Positions 1 to 9,369 are shown, counted from the first letter of the stretch. The stretch: DNA of 64,000 nt from Prolixibacter sp. SD074 (GCF_009617895.1 NZ_BLAW01000001.1:2843001-2907000); one strand, 5' to 3'. The notes: a model not told the origin generated them from the sequence alone. A program made the numbers and translations.

Positions 1-1
1 G

Positions 2-391
2 TTCTTCATCATGGTATCGACCACGATGCGTGAGGTAACCATGAAGGTACAAGTAAAGTTACCACAGGCAACAGAGTTGAGCAAACTGGAAAAAAAATCG
101 TTGGTGAGCTATATCTACATCGGGCCTCCTCAAAAGCAATACCAGGCAACTTTAGGTAGCGAGCCACGTATTCAGCTGAACGATGCATTTTCCAATGTTG
201 GAGACATCCAGGATTTTATTATCTCTGAAAGGGAAGCACACGACGAGAACGAAGTTCCGTTGATGATTACTTCCCTTAAGGTAGATCAATATACCAAGAT
301 GGGTATCGTTTCAGACGTGAAGCAGGAATTGAGGAGAGTCAATGCTCTTCACATCAATTACTCAGCCAGAAAACGAACTGAGAAAAATTAA
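2..391 (+). CDS. exbD: ExbD/TolR-family biopolymer transport protein (5'-truncated by window edge)
   Basis: ExbD/TolR proteins form, with ExbB/TolQ, an inner-membrane proton channel that energises outer-membrane transport. The frame is open to the left edge. The visible protein starts inside the end of a hydrophobic segment (FFIMVST), followed by a periplasmic domain whose end (GIVSDVKQELRRVNALHINYS) resembles Bacteroidota ExbD proteins. The ATG at position 11 is internal to the membrane helix, so the true start lies upstream. A strong hairpin terminator follows directly, so this is the last gene of its operon. The exact partner complex (Ton or Tol) cannot be told from this fragment. Confidence 0.8.
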   Translation, partial: FFIMVSTTMREVTMKVQVKLPQATELSKLEKKSLVSYIYIGPPQKQYQATLGSEPRIQLNDAFSNVGDIQDFIISEREAHDENEVPLMITSLKVDQYTKMGIVSDVKQELRRVNALHINYSARKRTEKN

Positions 392-410
392 GATGTATAC
401 TAAATAGAAA

Positions 411-442
411 AAAGCGGTCTGAGTTTCAGACCGCTTTTTTTA
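411..442 (+). terminator. Rho-independent terminator of the exbD operon
   Basis: An 8-bp perfect stem (AGCGGTCT / AGACCGCT) with a 7-nt loop is followed by a run of T residues, 20 nt after the exbD-like stop codon. Confidence 0.9.
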
Positions 443-466
443 TGTATCAAAATTTGATTTGCAACA

Positions 467-501
467 TAAAAAACGGCCGCTCTGCAACATAACGACCGTT
501 T
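467..501 (-). terminator. Terminator of aspS
   Basis: Read on the minus strand, AAACGGTCG pairs with CGGCCGTTT (one G-T wobble) and is followed by T residues, about 25 nt after the aspS stop codon. It faces the exbD terminator, as expected between convergent genes. Confidence 0.7.
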
Positions 502-526
502 CGTATGATGGAATTCGATAACTACT

Positions 527-2287
527 TTATTTATTATCTGTGGGTATAACTTTCAGAAACAGTTCGTCAAGCTGTGCGTCAGCGATTGTCGCCGGGCTGT
601 CAATCATTACATCTCTTCCTGCGTTGTTTTTCGGGAAAGCAATTACATCCCGAATACTATCAAGGCCGGCGAAAAGTGAAACAAGCCGATCGAACCCAAA
701 CGCTATGCCAGCATGTGGTGGTGCACCATATTTAAATGCATTCATCAGGAAACCAAACTGCTTCTCAGCTTCTTCTTTTGTAAAACCGAGGGTCCTAAAC
801 ATCTTCGCCTGAAGCTCACTATTAAAAATTCGTACCGAACCGCCACCAATTTCCACACCGTTAATAACCAAATCGTAAGCATTCGCGTGAATCTTACCCG
901 GATCTGTATCCAGCAAATCAATTTCATCAGGTTTTGGAGCAGTAAACGGATGGTGCATGGCAAAAAACCGATGTGAATCTTCATCCCACTCCAACAACGG
1001 GAAATCGACGACCCACAAAGGACGGAAATCAGCTGCCTTAACAAGCCCTAATTGCTTACCCATTTCCAGCCGAAGAATTCCGGTAGCTATTTGTGTCGCC
1101 CCTTTATTTCCCGATAAAACAAGTAAAAGATCACCAGGAACGGCACCAAAAGCATCGGCCCACTTCTTCAAATCTTCAGCACTGTAGAACTTATCGACCG
1201 ACGATTTAAATGAACCGTCTTCATTATATTTCACATAAACGAGCCCTTTTGCACCAACCTGTGGACGTTTAACGAAATCGGTTAACGCATCCAATTGCTT
1301 ACGCGAGTAGGAAGCGGCCCCGGACGCACAGATCCCACCAATATATTCAGCCCCATCAAAAACCTTAAACCCGTTTCCCTTAACCGTTTCGGTCAAGTCC
1401 TGAATTTTCATATCAAAACGAATATCCGGCTTATCAGAGCCGTATTTGTCCATCGCCTCTTCGTAAGGCATACGCGGAAATTCGCCCGGATCAAAGCCTT
1501 TCAGTTCTCTAAAAAGATGCCTTGTCAGGCCTTCGAACATATTTAAAACGTCCTCCTGTTCTACGAACGACATCTCACAGTCAATTTGGGTAAATTCCGG
1601 CTGCCGGTCAGCCCGAAGATCTTCGTCACGAAAACATTTTACAATTTGGTAGTAGCGATCAAACCCGGCAACCATCAACAACTGTTTAAACGTTTGAGGA
1701 GATTGCGGAAGCGCGTAAAATTCACCTGGGTTCATCCGTGAAGGGACCACGAAATCGCGAGCGCCTTCTGGGGTCGACTTAATTAAAACAGGCGTTTCCG
1801 TTTCGATAAAATCCTGGTCGTTAAGATAATTACGTACATAATGCGCCATCTTTGCACGCAGCTCAAGATTCTTCCGGACATTTTCGCGCCGCAAATCCAG
1901 GTAGCGATGTTTCATCCTGATTTCATCACCACCATCGGTATTTTCAGTGATGGTAAAAGGTGGAACAACCGATTGATTCAGAATGGTGACTTTCTTAAGC
2001 TCTACCTCAACCTCTCCGGTAGGAATTTTACTGTTCTTGCTCGCCCGTTCCCTGACAACACCGACAATCTGGATGACAAATTCACGGCCCAAGTGGTTGA
2101 CAGCATCCTTAATTTCAGACGGAGCAGTTTCATCGGCGACCAGCTGCGTAATACCGTACCGGTCACGGAGGTCAACAAAAGTCATTGCACCGAGGTTGCG
2201 GACCCTCTGCACCCATCCCGACAACGTTACTTCACTTCCGGCATGGTTGATACGTAATTCACCGCAATTATGGCTTCTGTACATCAA
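527..2287 (-). CDS. aspS: Aspartyl-tRNA synthetase
   Basis: Charges tRNA-Asp with aspartate in the cytoplasm. The 586-residue length fits the bacterial type: N-terminal OB-fold anticodon domain (about residues 1-105), class II catalytic core, and the bacterial GAD insertion (about 285-415). Motif 2 is seen around [18 protein letters not shown] (about residues 218-235) and motif 3 at [15 protein letters not shown] near the C-terminus. The start [11 protein letters not shown] fits the family, and a TAnnTTTG promoter element lies 24 nt upstream. The gene stands alone, convergent with the exbD operon. Nothing unusual is seen. Confidence 0.97.
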   Translation of the reverse strand: MMYRSHNCGELRINHAGSEVTLSGWVQRVRNLGAMTFVDLRDRYGITQLVADETAPSEIKDAVNHLGREFVIQIVGVVRERASKNSKIPTGEVEVELKKVTILNQSVVPPFTITENTDGGDEIRMKHRYLDLRRENVRKNLELRAKMAHYVRNYLNDQDFIETETPVLIKSTPEGARDFVVPSRMNPGEFYALPQSPQTFKQLLMVAGFDRYYQIVKCFRDEDLRADRQPEFTQIDCEMSFVEQEDVLNMFEGLTRHLFRELKGFDPGEFPRMPYEEAMDKYGSDKPDIRFDMKIQDLTETVKGNGFKVFDGAEYIGGICASGAASYSRKQLDALTDFVKRPQVGAKGLVYVKYNEDGSFKSSVDKFYSAEDLKKWADAFGAVPGDLLLVLSGNKGATQIATGILRLEMGKQLGLVKAADFRPLWVVDFPLLEWDEDSHRFFAMHHPFTAPKPDEIDLLDTDPGKIHANAYDLVINGVEIGGGSVRIFNSELQAKMFRTLGFTKEEAEKQFGFLMNAFKYGAPPHAGIAFGFDRLVSLFAGLDSIRDVIAFPKNNAGRDVMIDSPATIADAQLDELFLKVIPTDNK

Positions 2288-2310
2288 TTATTCTTTTATA
2301 AATTTGAATG

Positions 2311-2341
2311 CAAAAGTACAAAAGTTATAAAGAAAACAGGA
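2311..2341 (-). promoter_or_regulatory. Candidate Bacteroidota-type promoter of aspS
   Basis: On the minus strand a perfect TAnnTTTG element (TACTTTTG, 2318 down to 2311) is followed by C and sits 24 nt before the aspS start codon. A T-rich stretch lies at the -33 distance but is not a clear match. Assigned by motif only. Confidence 0.45.
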
Positions 2342-2443
2342 AGCAATCAATCACTGGTTTAGGTGCATCCGCAGAATTAATTTTCGTAATTGTGTTGGCA
2401 CGTATATCAAATCGGGATTACCTTTAAAACCAAAACATACAAT

Positions 2444-2887
2444 ATGCTGCAACCTTTTTCCGATGAGTATTTCATGAAACAAGCGCTCAACGAAGCACAT
2501 AAGGCTTTTGACATGGGAGAGATTCCTGTCGGCGCTGTAGTTGTTTGCCAAAACCGAATCGTAGCACAGGCACATAACCTGACCGAAACATTGAACGATG
2601 TTACCGCTCATGCGGAAATGCAAGCCATTACAGCTGCCGCAAACATGTTAGGAGGAAAATATTTAAACGATTGCACGCTCTACGTAACCCTGGAGCCTTG
2701 CGTTATGTGTGCCGGAGCGCTGGGCTGGTCACAAATCGGGCGCATTGTTTATGGTACTGAAGACGAAAAAAAAGGTTTTCGGAGATACGCAGAAAAAGCA
2801 ATGCATCCCAAAACAACTTTACTGGGCGGAATACTGGAAACCGAATGTTCAACGCTTGTTAAGGAGTTCTTTTTATCGAAACGATAG
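2444..2887 (+). CDS. tadA: tRNA-specific adenosine deaminase TadA-like nucleoside deaminase
   Basis: A zinc-dependent deaminase of the cytidine deaminase fold; TadA converts A34 of tRNA-Arg(ACG) to inosine. The zinc/catalytic signature is complete: HAE (in TAHAEMQAI) and PCVMC (in TLEPCVMCAGALGWSQIGRIVYG). The chosen start MLQPFSDEYFMKQAL gives 147 residues, normal for the family; the longer open frame from 2390 adds 18 residues that do not look like this family. Guanine deaminases share the fold, but the GALGWSQI..IVYG segment favours TadA. Downstream lies a remnant of a purine nucleoside phosphorylase gene. Confidence 0.88.
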   Translation: MLQPFSDEYFMKQALNEAHKAFDMGEIPVGAVVVCQNRIVAQAHNLTETLNDVTAHAEMQAITAAANMLGGKYLNDCTLYVTLEPCVMCAGALGWSQIGRIVYGTEDEKKGFRRYAEKAMHPKTTLLGGILETECSTLVKEFFLSKR

Positions 2888-2986
2888 AAAAAGGCTCCCA
2901 ACACCATTTTCAAATAGATTTTATGGAGAAAACAATTTACTATTTTACCAACCAATCCAATTCATTCGCGACTAAACATTAATTCG

Positions 2987-3067
2987 ATGAGAATACATAA
3001 TCAGGCTAGAAAAGGAGCGATTGCTGAAACCGTATTACTTCCGGGCCATCCGCTAAGAGCAAAATAA
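2987..3067 (+). pseudogene. N-terminal remnant of a purine-nucleoside phosphorylase (deoD-like)
   Basis: A 26-codon frame starting with ATG reads MRIHNQARKGAIAETVLLPG, then HPLRAK and a stop. This closely resembles the first 25-30 residues of DeoD-type purine nucleoside phosphorylases, where IAxxVLMPGDPLRAKYIAE forms part of the phosphate/nucleoside site. The expected Asp after PG is His here and the frame stops just before the expected YIAE. No further DeoD sequence follows, because aroA (opposite strand) ends only 15 nt later. I read it as the surviving 5' end of a deleted gene. The family assignment is from memory of the family pattern. Confidence 0.6.
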
Positions 3068-3082
3068 TTTTCGGCTAATGAA

Positions 3083-4327
3083 TTAATCAGGCAGTTCCTG
3101 AACGGTGAAACCAACTTTTTTCAGATCTTCATAAAACGCTGGATAAGATTTGGTCACCACCATCGGATCGGCAATTTTCATGGTACCATAAACCAAAGCG
3201 GCTGGAGCAAAGGCCAAAGCCATACGATGGTCGTGGTATGTTTCGATGATAGCCTGACTTGCATCAATATGCTCGTTCAACGCCCCGCTCCAGGCAAATT
3301 CGCCGTGCTGTGGTTCAGGCAATTTTGCACCCAGTTTAGCGCACTCATTCTGCAACGCTGCAACCCTATCAGTCTCTTTAATTTTCAGGGTATGCAAACC
3401 GGTAAAGTGAAAAGGGATCCGCTTTGCCACACACAACACAGCAAAGGTTTGAGCGACATCCGGATTTTCCACAAAATTTAAATCAAGTCGTTTCAGTTCA
3501 TGAGTTTTTTTTCGGGTTATCCGCACATCATTGCCTTCCTGTTTCGATTGCACGCCGAAATACTGGTCGAACCATTTGGCCAAAATTGCATCGCCCTGCA
3601 AACTTTGTAGCCGCAGCCCTTTCAGCAAAATATCGAAATCTTCGGCCATGGCAGCCATTTGGTACCAATAGGACGCTCCGGACCAATCAGCTTCAACCGA
3701 AAATGGAACAGGGTTGTATGCTTGTTCTTCGATGCGAATCTCATTGCCCTTCCAGGCAGAACGGACACCAAACTTCTTCATCAGTTTTAAGGTCAATTCA
3801 ATATATGGACGGGAAGTGATTCTATTTTTAAGCCTTAGTGTCAGGCCATTTTGTACAGAGGGAGCAATCATCAGCAATGCTGATATGTACTGACTGCTCA
3901 CACTGCCATCAAGTTCCAGCACGCCACCTTTCAACGCCGTTCCGGTGATTCGCAAAGGAGGATAACCTTCTTCTTCAACGTAATCTATCACAGCACCCAA
4001 CTTCCGGAGTGCATCAACCAAAATACCAATCGGCCGCTGCTTCATGCGTTCTGAGCCGGTTATGGTCCATTGTCCCATTATCTTCGAAAGGAAAGCAGTC
4101 AGAAAACGCATGGCTGTGCCGGCATAACCGATATCAAACTCATTGCTGGAAGCGCTTAGAACGGATTCCATTACGCGGGTATCATCGCTGTCTGACAGGT
4201 TATCAATTGTATATGGAGAGTAACTGAGCGCATTAATAATCAACACCCGGTTACTGATGCTTTTTGAAGCAGGTAACGAGATTTCCCCTTCCAACCTGCC
4301 ACTGGGCCTGGTTATCCGATATATCAT
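3083..4327 (-). CDS. aroA: 3-phosphoshikimate 1-carboxyvinyltransferase (EPSP synthase)
   Basis: Joins shikimate-3-phosphate and phosphoenolpyruvate to EPSP, the sixth step of the shikimate pathway. The 414-residue protein starts MIYRITRPSGRLEGEISLPASKSISNR with the family's LPASKSISNR substrate loop. It carries a divergent PEP-loop motif (GYAGTAMRFLTA, about residue 68) and the conserved LKIKETDR near residue 325. It lies 12 nt after aroB on the same strand, so the two probably share a transcript. The GYAGTAMRF loop differs from the usual GNAGTxxR; this is a Bacteroidota variant as far as I recall. Confidence 0.95.
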   Translation of the reverse strand: MIYRITRPSGRLEGEISLPASKSISNRVLIINALSYSPYTIDNLSDSDDTRVMESVLSASSNEFDIGYAGTAMRFLTAFLSKIMGQWTITGSERMKQRPIGILVDALRKLGAVIDYVEEEGYPPLRITGTALKGGVLELDGSVSSQYISALLMIAPSVQNGLTLRLKNRITSRPYIELTLKLMKKFGVRSAWKGNEIRIEEQAYNPVPFSVEADWSGASYWYQMAAMAEDFDILLKGLRLQSLQGDAILAKWFDQYFGVQSKQEGNDVRITRKKTHELKRLDLNFVENPDVAQTFAVLCVAKRIPFHFTGLHTLKIKETDRVAALQNECAKLGAKLPEPQHGEFAWSGALNEHIDASQAIIETYHDHRMALAFAPAALVYGTMKIADPMVVTKSYPAFYEDLKKVGFTVQELPD

Positions 4328-4339
4328 GATGTAAAAATA

Positions 4340-5413
4340 TTAAAGGGAAAGTTTTTGGTAAAACTCCAATGATTCAATAATCAGCTCACGGCTGCAATCC
4401 TGATCTATCGCAACTTTCCCAACTTTGGAAAGCAGGGTAAAATTAATCCGTTTGCCTTCGTTCTTTTTATCATGACTCATCAGGCTGATTAGCGCACCGT
4501 AGTCGTCAGATGTTATCTCAAATTTCCCATAAATGCTCAATAACCAATAGGAAAGTTCTTCAAGAGATTGTTTTGACAGCCCTGCAATTTTATAGGACAA
4601 ATACAACTCGGCCATCATCCCGTAAGCAACGGCATAGCCATGCAATATCGGTTTCCCGGAAGTCATGGCATAACTCTCGAAAGCATGACCGATGGTATGG
4701 CCAAAATTCAGCGCTTTTCGAATATTTTTTTCCGTTGGGTCCTTATTTACAAAATAATCTTTGATAGCTACCGAACGGGCAATTAACCCGGCTAAAGCAT
4801 CATAATTGAGCAAATCCAGGTCATAATTCCGGACTTCATTCAAATGGTCGGCTGAATAAATTAATCCGTGCTTGACCATCTCGGCAAATCCGGATACGAA
4901 ATTCTGACGGTCAATCGTTTTTAAAAACCGTGTATCAATGAAGACATTCCTGGGTTGATTAATCACCCCGATTTCGTTCTTGAAACCATTAAAATTGAAA
5001 CCAGTTTTGCCACCAACCGATGCATCAACCTGCGATAACAGCGTAGTAGGAACATTCACGAAATCCATTCCCCGCTTATACGTCGATGCAGCAAAACTTC
5101 CCAGGTCGGTCAACATTCCACCGCCGACATTGATCACAAGTGATTTTCTATCGGCACCATTCTGGCTAAGGAATAACCAAATTTTTTCGACCGAAGACAA
5201 CTTCTTATTTTCTTCACCAGCCGGAATTTCAGTCTTCTTCACCCTTTCCCACCCTTTCACATCCTGCAAAACAGGAAGACAAAAACGGGTAGTATTTGAC
5301 TCACTCACCAGAAAAACCTTATCTTCGGGATAACCAGAAATCAATTGAGAAAGAGCAGTTACAACATCATCGGTCACGGTCAATGCTGCATGATATGATG
5401 GGGAATTGTTCAT
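4340..5413 (-). CDS. aroB: 3-dehydroquinate synthase
   Basis: NAD- and metal-dependent enzyme that cyclises DAHP to 3-dehydroquinate, the second shikimate step. Visible signatures are the NAD site GGGMLTDLGSFAASTYKRG (about residues 97-115), VPTTLLSQVDASVGGKTGFN (about 121-140), and the metal ligands in EMVKHGL, NFGHTIGHAFE and HGYAVAYGM. At 357 residues it is full length. It is first of an aroB-aroA pair. A TAACTTTG promoter element lies about 20 nt upstream of the start codon. Confidence 0.95.
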   Translation of the reverse strand: MNNSPSYHAALTVTDDVVTALSQLISGYPEDKVFLVSESNTTRFCLPVLQDVKGWERVKKTEIPAGEENKKLSSVEKIWLFLSQNGADRKSLVINVGGGMLTDLGSFAASTYKRGMDFVNVPTTLLSQVDASVGGKTGFNFNGFKNEIGVINQPRNVFIDTRFLKTIDRQNFVSGFAEMVKHGLIYSADHLNEVRNYDLDLLNYDALAGLIARSVAIKDYFVNKDPTEKNIRKALNFGHTIGHAFESYAMTSGKPILHGYAVAYGMMAELYLSYKIAGLSKQSLEELSYWLLSIYGKFEITSDDYGALISLMSHDKKNEGKRINFTLLSKVGKVAIDQDCSRELIIESLEFYQKLSL

Positions 5414-5432
5414 TTTTCGGATGTTTGCCGGA

Positions 5433-5467
5433 CAAAGTTAAAACTATTTGCTATTTTGACTTTCAAA
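5433..5467 (-). promoter_or_regulatory. Candidate promoter of aroB-aroA
   Basis: On the minus strand TTTG (5467-5464) is followed 23 nt later by TAACTTTG (5440-5433), which fits the Bacteroidota -33 TTTG / -7 TAnnTTTG pattern and spacing. Transcription would start near 5427, just before the aroB start codon at 5413. Confidence 0.5.
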
Positions 5468-5499
5468 TTGCGTACTTCTTCATTAAAATACACACAAAG

Positions 5500-5958
5500 A
5501 TGATATACAGTAACCGGAAATATGCCGACAAGTTGAGGAAGAGAATCCTGCTTGGTGGAGTGATTATTCTGGTAGGTTTAGCCGCTTTACTTCTGCTTCA
5601 ACTCTTTAACTGGGTCGCTATAGGCGCCACGGTTTTTGTTGCAGCCTTTCTATTTATCGCCGCGCTGAACCTCCAATATATCCGCATTTTCGATGAAAAA
5701 GAGAAAATTATCATCCGGTATTTCTCGGTCTTTGCCATTAGCCGTTTGTTTCAATCCATCGAACTTCCGGTAACGAATTTGATGAAAGCCGAGGCTGAAA
5801 AGCATTTGGGTGGAATTAAGACCGATCTGGTATTAACTGTCAGGACCCGACAGGGAGTTGCGGTATATCCGCCTGTTAGCCTTTCCGGTGTTAAACGAAA
5901 AGAGAGAAAACAAATCATCGAAGAGCTCAATCAATTGATTCCACGAAAAAAAGAATGA
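5500..5958 (+). CDS. Small two-helix membrane protein of unknown function
   Basis: I do not recognise a named family. The chosen start MIYSNRKYADKLRKR gives 152 residues. A positively charged N-terminus is followed by two adjoining hydrophobic segments (about residues 16-35 and 38-58). The C-terminal cytoplasmic part (about 60-152) is rich in alternating beta-like segments (YIRIF, KIIIRYFSVF, DLVLTVRTRQGVAVYPP), reminiscent of bacterial PH-like membrane domains, though that is only a resemblance. It ends in a basic tail (IPRKKE). It is transcribed divergently from aroB and stands alone. The 68 codons upstream of this ATG in the same frame overlap aroB and are not plausible. Confidence 0.6.
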   Translation: MIYSNRKYADKLRKRILLGGVIILVGLAALLLLQLFNWVAIGATVFVAAFLFIAALNLQYIRIFDEKEKIIIRYFSVFAISRLFQSIELPVTNLMKAEAEKHLGGIKTDLVLTVRTRQGVAVYPPVSLSGVKRKERKQIIEELNQLIPRKKE

Positions 5959-6028
5959 TGAAAAAAAGCTACCGCAAAATGATCGCTTCTATCTGTTAAC
6001 ATGTAATCTTCTTTTGACCAACTTTCTA

Positions 6029-6988
6029 TCAGATTTTCTTGAGGATATACAGACCGCCGGTCCCTGCTGCAAGAATAATGTAGCTATCCGTTGCAGCAAC
6101 ATAATTCACAGAACCTACAGGATTGTAACTTCCTAAGATTTCCAAATCTGTACCCTGTGCCGGAATACTGGCAACAACCAAGCCATCAGCACCGTTGGCA
6201 ATCATGATATTGCCATTGAAAAGCGTTACCGCATTCACATTACCCAAATTCTGATCGGTCAGTAAATACTGGTAAACAGGAGCCGGGTCGGTTTGTTCCA
6301 ACGTTAAATCGAAAACCTTTAAACCTACCGCTCCTAACGAAACATATACGAGGTTTCCATCTACCGTAATGGTTGATTTTCCCTGGAATGCAGGAGCTGT
6401 ATGATTATCTGAGGTACCGGGATTATTGGAATTCCCCGGATAATAGTAATCCCCAATATTCACTACATCATCTGAAAAAAGATCGGGAGAAAGCAAGTGC
6501 AGTTTAGCGTCAGCCACACCTTCAAAAGCGACTACTTTATCAATATTTTCAGCATATTCAGCATATTTTGCATAAGAGAACCGAATCCTTGCCGCAGTTG
6601 AAAAATCACTCAAGGCAATTTTGGTAATTCCCGTATTCAGAGTAATTGTTTCGCCTTTACTATCCGTGATGGTTTTTTCTTCACCGCCCGTAGCAAAATA
6701 GAGATAATCGCCATGACGGAACACTCCATTGGAAGAAGGGGCATCCAATACCTTATCTCGTTGGATGGTATGGTTTTTCCCCCTGGGCCCATATATATCT
6801 CCATTGGCTTCGAGATAAAGCTCCCGAAGAACCGCACCATCTTTATGATCATCGCAAGCCAGCCAACAACGGGTTACCGTGCCAGCGTCCGGATCGGAAT
6901 ACGTTTCATCATCAACGCAAAGCGCATTAAACTCAACATTTCCATATGTCAACTGCGAAGAGATAGATGGATGAGAGGGATCGGACAT
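6029..6988 (-). CDS. Beta-propeller/LVIVD-repeat-like protein lacking its N-terminus (probable gene remnant)
   Basis: The 319 residues contain repeated short beta segments of the LVIVD/propeller kind, such as GLKVFDL, IMIANGADGLVVASI and YIILAAGTGGLYILKK at the end. Secreted proteins of this kind normally begin with a lipoprotein or Sec signal; this frame has none. Upstream of the ATG the frame is still open to a stop at 7046-7048 and reads repeat-like sequence (VKGAFEVIDMSDPSHP), so the ATG lies inside a repeat. That upstream part has no ATG, GTG or TTG and ends 9 nt after the preceding CDGSH gene. I conclude the 5' part, including the signal peptide, was deleted; expression of the rest is doubtful. 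Confidence 0.6.
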   Translation of the reverse strand: MSDPSHPSISSQLTYGNVEFNALCVDDETYSDPDAGTVTRCWLACDDHKDGAVLRELYLEANGDIYGPRGKNHTIQRDKVLDAPSSNGVFRHGDYLYFATGGEEKTITDSKGETITLNTGITKIALSDFSTAARIRFSYAKYAEYAENIDKVVAFEGVADAKLHLLSPDLFSDDVVNIGDYYYPGNSNNPGTSDNHTAPAFQGKSTITVDGNLVYVSLGAVGLKVFDLTLEQTDPAPVYQYLLTDQNLGNVNAVTLFNGNIMIANGADGLVVASIPAQGTDLEILGSYNPVGSVNYVAATDSYIILAAGTGGLYILKKI

Positions 6989-7056
6989 ATCGATTACCTC
7001 AAAGGCCCCTTTTACAATGTCATCCTGTCGGTGATAGTCTAAACATCAAGCAAGTA

Positions 7057-7254
7057 TTAACCTTTGAAGTCAATTTTTTTATGTGTGCCATCGCAGAATG
7101 GCTTATTGGAAGAACCTCCGCAACGGCAAAGAAATATCGTTTTCGTCTCCGTCGTTCTGTTTCCGTACTGGCCTTCCATGATCACAGGTCCATCAATCAT
7201 AATCGGTCCATCTTTCGTAAACGTAACTTTAATGGTTTTAATTTCTGAAGCCAT
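7057..7254 (-). CDS. CDGSH iron-sulfur domain protein
   Basis: A 65-residue protein that is essentially one CDGSH domain, which binds a redox-active [2Fe-2S] cluster through three Cys and one His. The ligand pattern is complete near the C-terminus: CRCGGSSNKPFCDGTH. The N-terminal half is beta-rich (IKVTFTKDGPIMIDGPVIME). Its physiological partner is unknown. It lies between glgB (upstream on the same strand, 71 nt gap) and the truncated propeller gene, and the joint only 9 nt after its stop marks the deletion boundary of that gene. Confidence 0.9.
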   Translation of the reverse strand: MASEIKTIKVTFTKDGPIMIDGPVIMEGQYGNRTTETKTIFLCRCGGSSNKPFCDGTHKKIDFKG

Positions 7255-7325
7255 AAAACTTATTTTGATGTTTATTCTACTTGAAAAACAGAGTTCTCCT
7301 TACATTGTTTGAATCAGCACGCAAT

Positions 7326-9338
7326 CTATCTGACCCGCTTGTAAGATTCCTTTTTTAGTACAACAGCTGTCCGGGCCGGAAGATATAACCGCAGATAATG
7401 ATTCGTACTTAATTTCGAAACCGGCAATGTGTAGTAAATTAAATCCTGATCAATACGGTTCTGGCCTCCATAAGGGTGGGCATCGGTGCTGAGAATCACC
7501 TTGAATTTTGATGGTTCCATCTGTATTCCGTAGCCTTCAAACGATTTATGGGGATTGAAGTTAAAGACAAACAGCAGATCGCCTCGCTGGTAGGCCAATA
7601 CCTGATCAGCCTTATTGTCGGTAATCCATCTCACCTCGGGCAATTCGAGCAACCGTTCTTCCCTGAGTATATTAATCATGTCCCGGTCGAAATCCAGCAA
7701 CCAGTGATAACGTAATTCCGGATTCTCGGCTATGCTCCAGATTCTTCTGGCATGCTGATATGACCAGCCGTTTCCCTCACGGGGAAAGTCGATCCATTCA
7801 GGATGGCCAAACTCATTTCCCATGAAATTAAGATATGCACCTCCGGCACACGAAGCCGTAGCCAACCGAATCATTTTATGAAGCGCAATTCCACGTTCGA
7901 CCGTCAAGTTTGGCTGGTCTTTTCGCATGCTGAAATACATCTCCTTGTCAATCAATCGGAAGATAATGGTTTTATCTCCGACCAACGCCTGATCATGGCT
8001 TTCAGCGTAGCTGACTACTTTCTCATCCTGGCGGTGAGCTGTTAGTTCGTAGAAAATCTGACCGACATCCCAATCTTCGTCCTTCCGCTCCTTAATAACT
8101 TTGATCCAAAAATCGGGAACACCCATCGCCATCCTGAAATCAAAGCCAAAGCCTCCGTCCTCCTGAGGCGAAGCCAAGCCCGGCATTCCACTCACTTCTT
8201 CGGCAATACTGATGGCATTGGGTTTAATTTGATGAATAAGCTTATTAGCCAACTTGAAATAAACAATTGCCTCGTAATCCAAATTCGGAGTAAAGTAATC
8301 ACTGTAACCAGAAAAGGCTTTCTCCAGCCCATGATCAAGGTAAAGCATGCTGGTTACGCCATCGAACCGGAAACCATCGAACTGGAATTCATCCAACCAG
8401 TATTTGATATTCGAGAACAGAAAATGAAGTACCTCGGGCTTACCGTAGTTAAAGCAGTACGAATCCCAGGCAGGATGCTCCCCCCTTCCGCCTTCGTGGA
8501 AAAACTGGTATCGGGTACCATCAAAGCGCCCCAAACCTTCCACCTCGTTTTTTACCGCATGCGAATGAACCAAATCCATAACAACCGCCATTCCCATTCC
8601 ATGAGCCTCGTCGATTAAGGCTTTCAGTTCATCGGGGGTTCCGAAGCGCGAAGAGGGCGAAAAAAAACCGGACACATGGTAACCAAAGCTTCCATAATAC
8701 GGATGCTCCGGTATAGCCATCAGCTGAATGGTATTATATCCGGCTTTTTTTATGCGGGGAAGCATGGTTTTTCGAAATTCTTCATACGTATGTATCCTGG
8801 GCTCTTCACCCGCCATTCCCACGTGCGATTCATAAACCAACGGAGCTTCAGTTAATCCGGAAAATCTATTTTTCCATTCATAAGGATGCTCGGGCATCCA
8901 AACTTGCGCATTGAATATCAATGAATCCGGATCCTGAACAACTCGTCGGGTCCAGGCCGGAATTCGTTTTCCTTGTCCCCCTTCCCAGTAAACCGATAGC
9001 GCAAATAAATCACCATGCTGCAACGCGTCCGATGACATTCTAAGCTCCCAGTTTCCATTTCCGATTGATTGCAACTCAAATTCGGGCAATTCTTTCCAAT
9101 CATTAAATGTGCCGGTTAGAAAAATGCGGGTAGCATTGGGTGCCCATTCCCTCAGTACCCAACCTTTCTCATCAAGAAATAACCCGAAGTAGTGATGCCC
9201 CTCGGCAAAATCAGTCAATGATTTGCCGCCGGTTAATTCTTTCTCCTTTATTTCAGAAAGATTTTTCCACTCGATAAACGCGCCCTCAAAAGGCTCCAGC
9301 CAGGGATCGTTTTGTACAATCGGGATTTTTCCCATCAT
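7326..9338 (-). CDS. glgB: 1,4-alpha-glucan branching enzyme (GH13)
   Basis: Introduces alpha-1,6 branches into glycogen. The 670-residue protein has an N-terminal CBM48 domain (about residues 55-145, GWVLREWAPNATRIFLTGTFNDW) and a GH13 barrel. The nucleophile Asp is in FDGFRFDGVTSM, the acid Glu in AISIAEEVSG and the stabilising Asp in ESHDQALVG. The sequence style is that of the eukaryote-like GH13_8 branching enzymes common in Bacteroidota. It starts at MMGK (either Met could be used). It follows kdsB by 31 nt on the same strand. The other glycogen genes lie 14-23 kb away in this window. Confidence 0.95.
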   Translation of the reverse strand: MMGKIPIVQNDPWLEPFEGAFIEWKNLSEIKEKELTGGKSLTDFAEGHHYFGLFLDEKGWVLREWAPNATRIFLTGTFNDWKELPEFELQSIGNGNWELRMSSDALQHGDLFALSVYWEGGQGKRIPAWTRRVVQDPDSLIFNAQVWMPEHPYEWKNRFSGLTEAPLVYESHVGMAGEEPRIHTYEEFRKTMLPRIKKAGYNTIQLMAIPEHPYYGSFGYHVSGFFSPSSRFGTPDELKALIDEAHGMGMAVVMDLVHSHAVKNEVEGLGRFDGTRYQFFHEGGRGEHPAWDSYCFNYGKPEVLHFLFSNIKYWLDEFQFDGFRFDGVTSMLYLDHGLEKAFSGYSDYFTPNLDYEAIVYFKLANKLIHQIKPNAISIAEEVSGMPGLASPQEDGGFGFDFRMAMGVPDFWIKVIKERKDEDWDVGQIFYELTAHRQDEKVVSYAESHDQALVGDKTIIFRLIDKEMYFSMRKDQPNLTVERGIALHKMIRLATASCAGGAYLNFMGNEFGHPEWIDFPREGNGWSYQHARRIWSIAENPELRYHWLLDFDRDMINILREERLLELPEVRWITDNKADQVLAYQRGDLLFVFNFNPHKSFEGYGIQMEPSKFKVILSTDAHPYGGQNRIDQDLIYYTLPVSKLSTNHYLRLYLPARTAVVLKKESYKRVR

Positions 9339-9369
9339 GATAATTTTATATTCATTTTACTGAAAAGAA

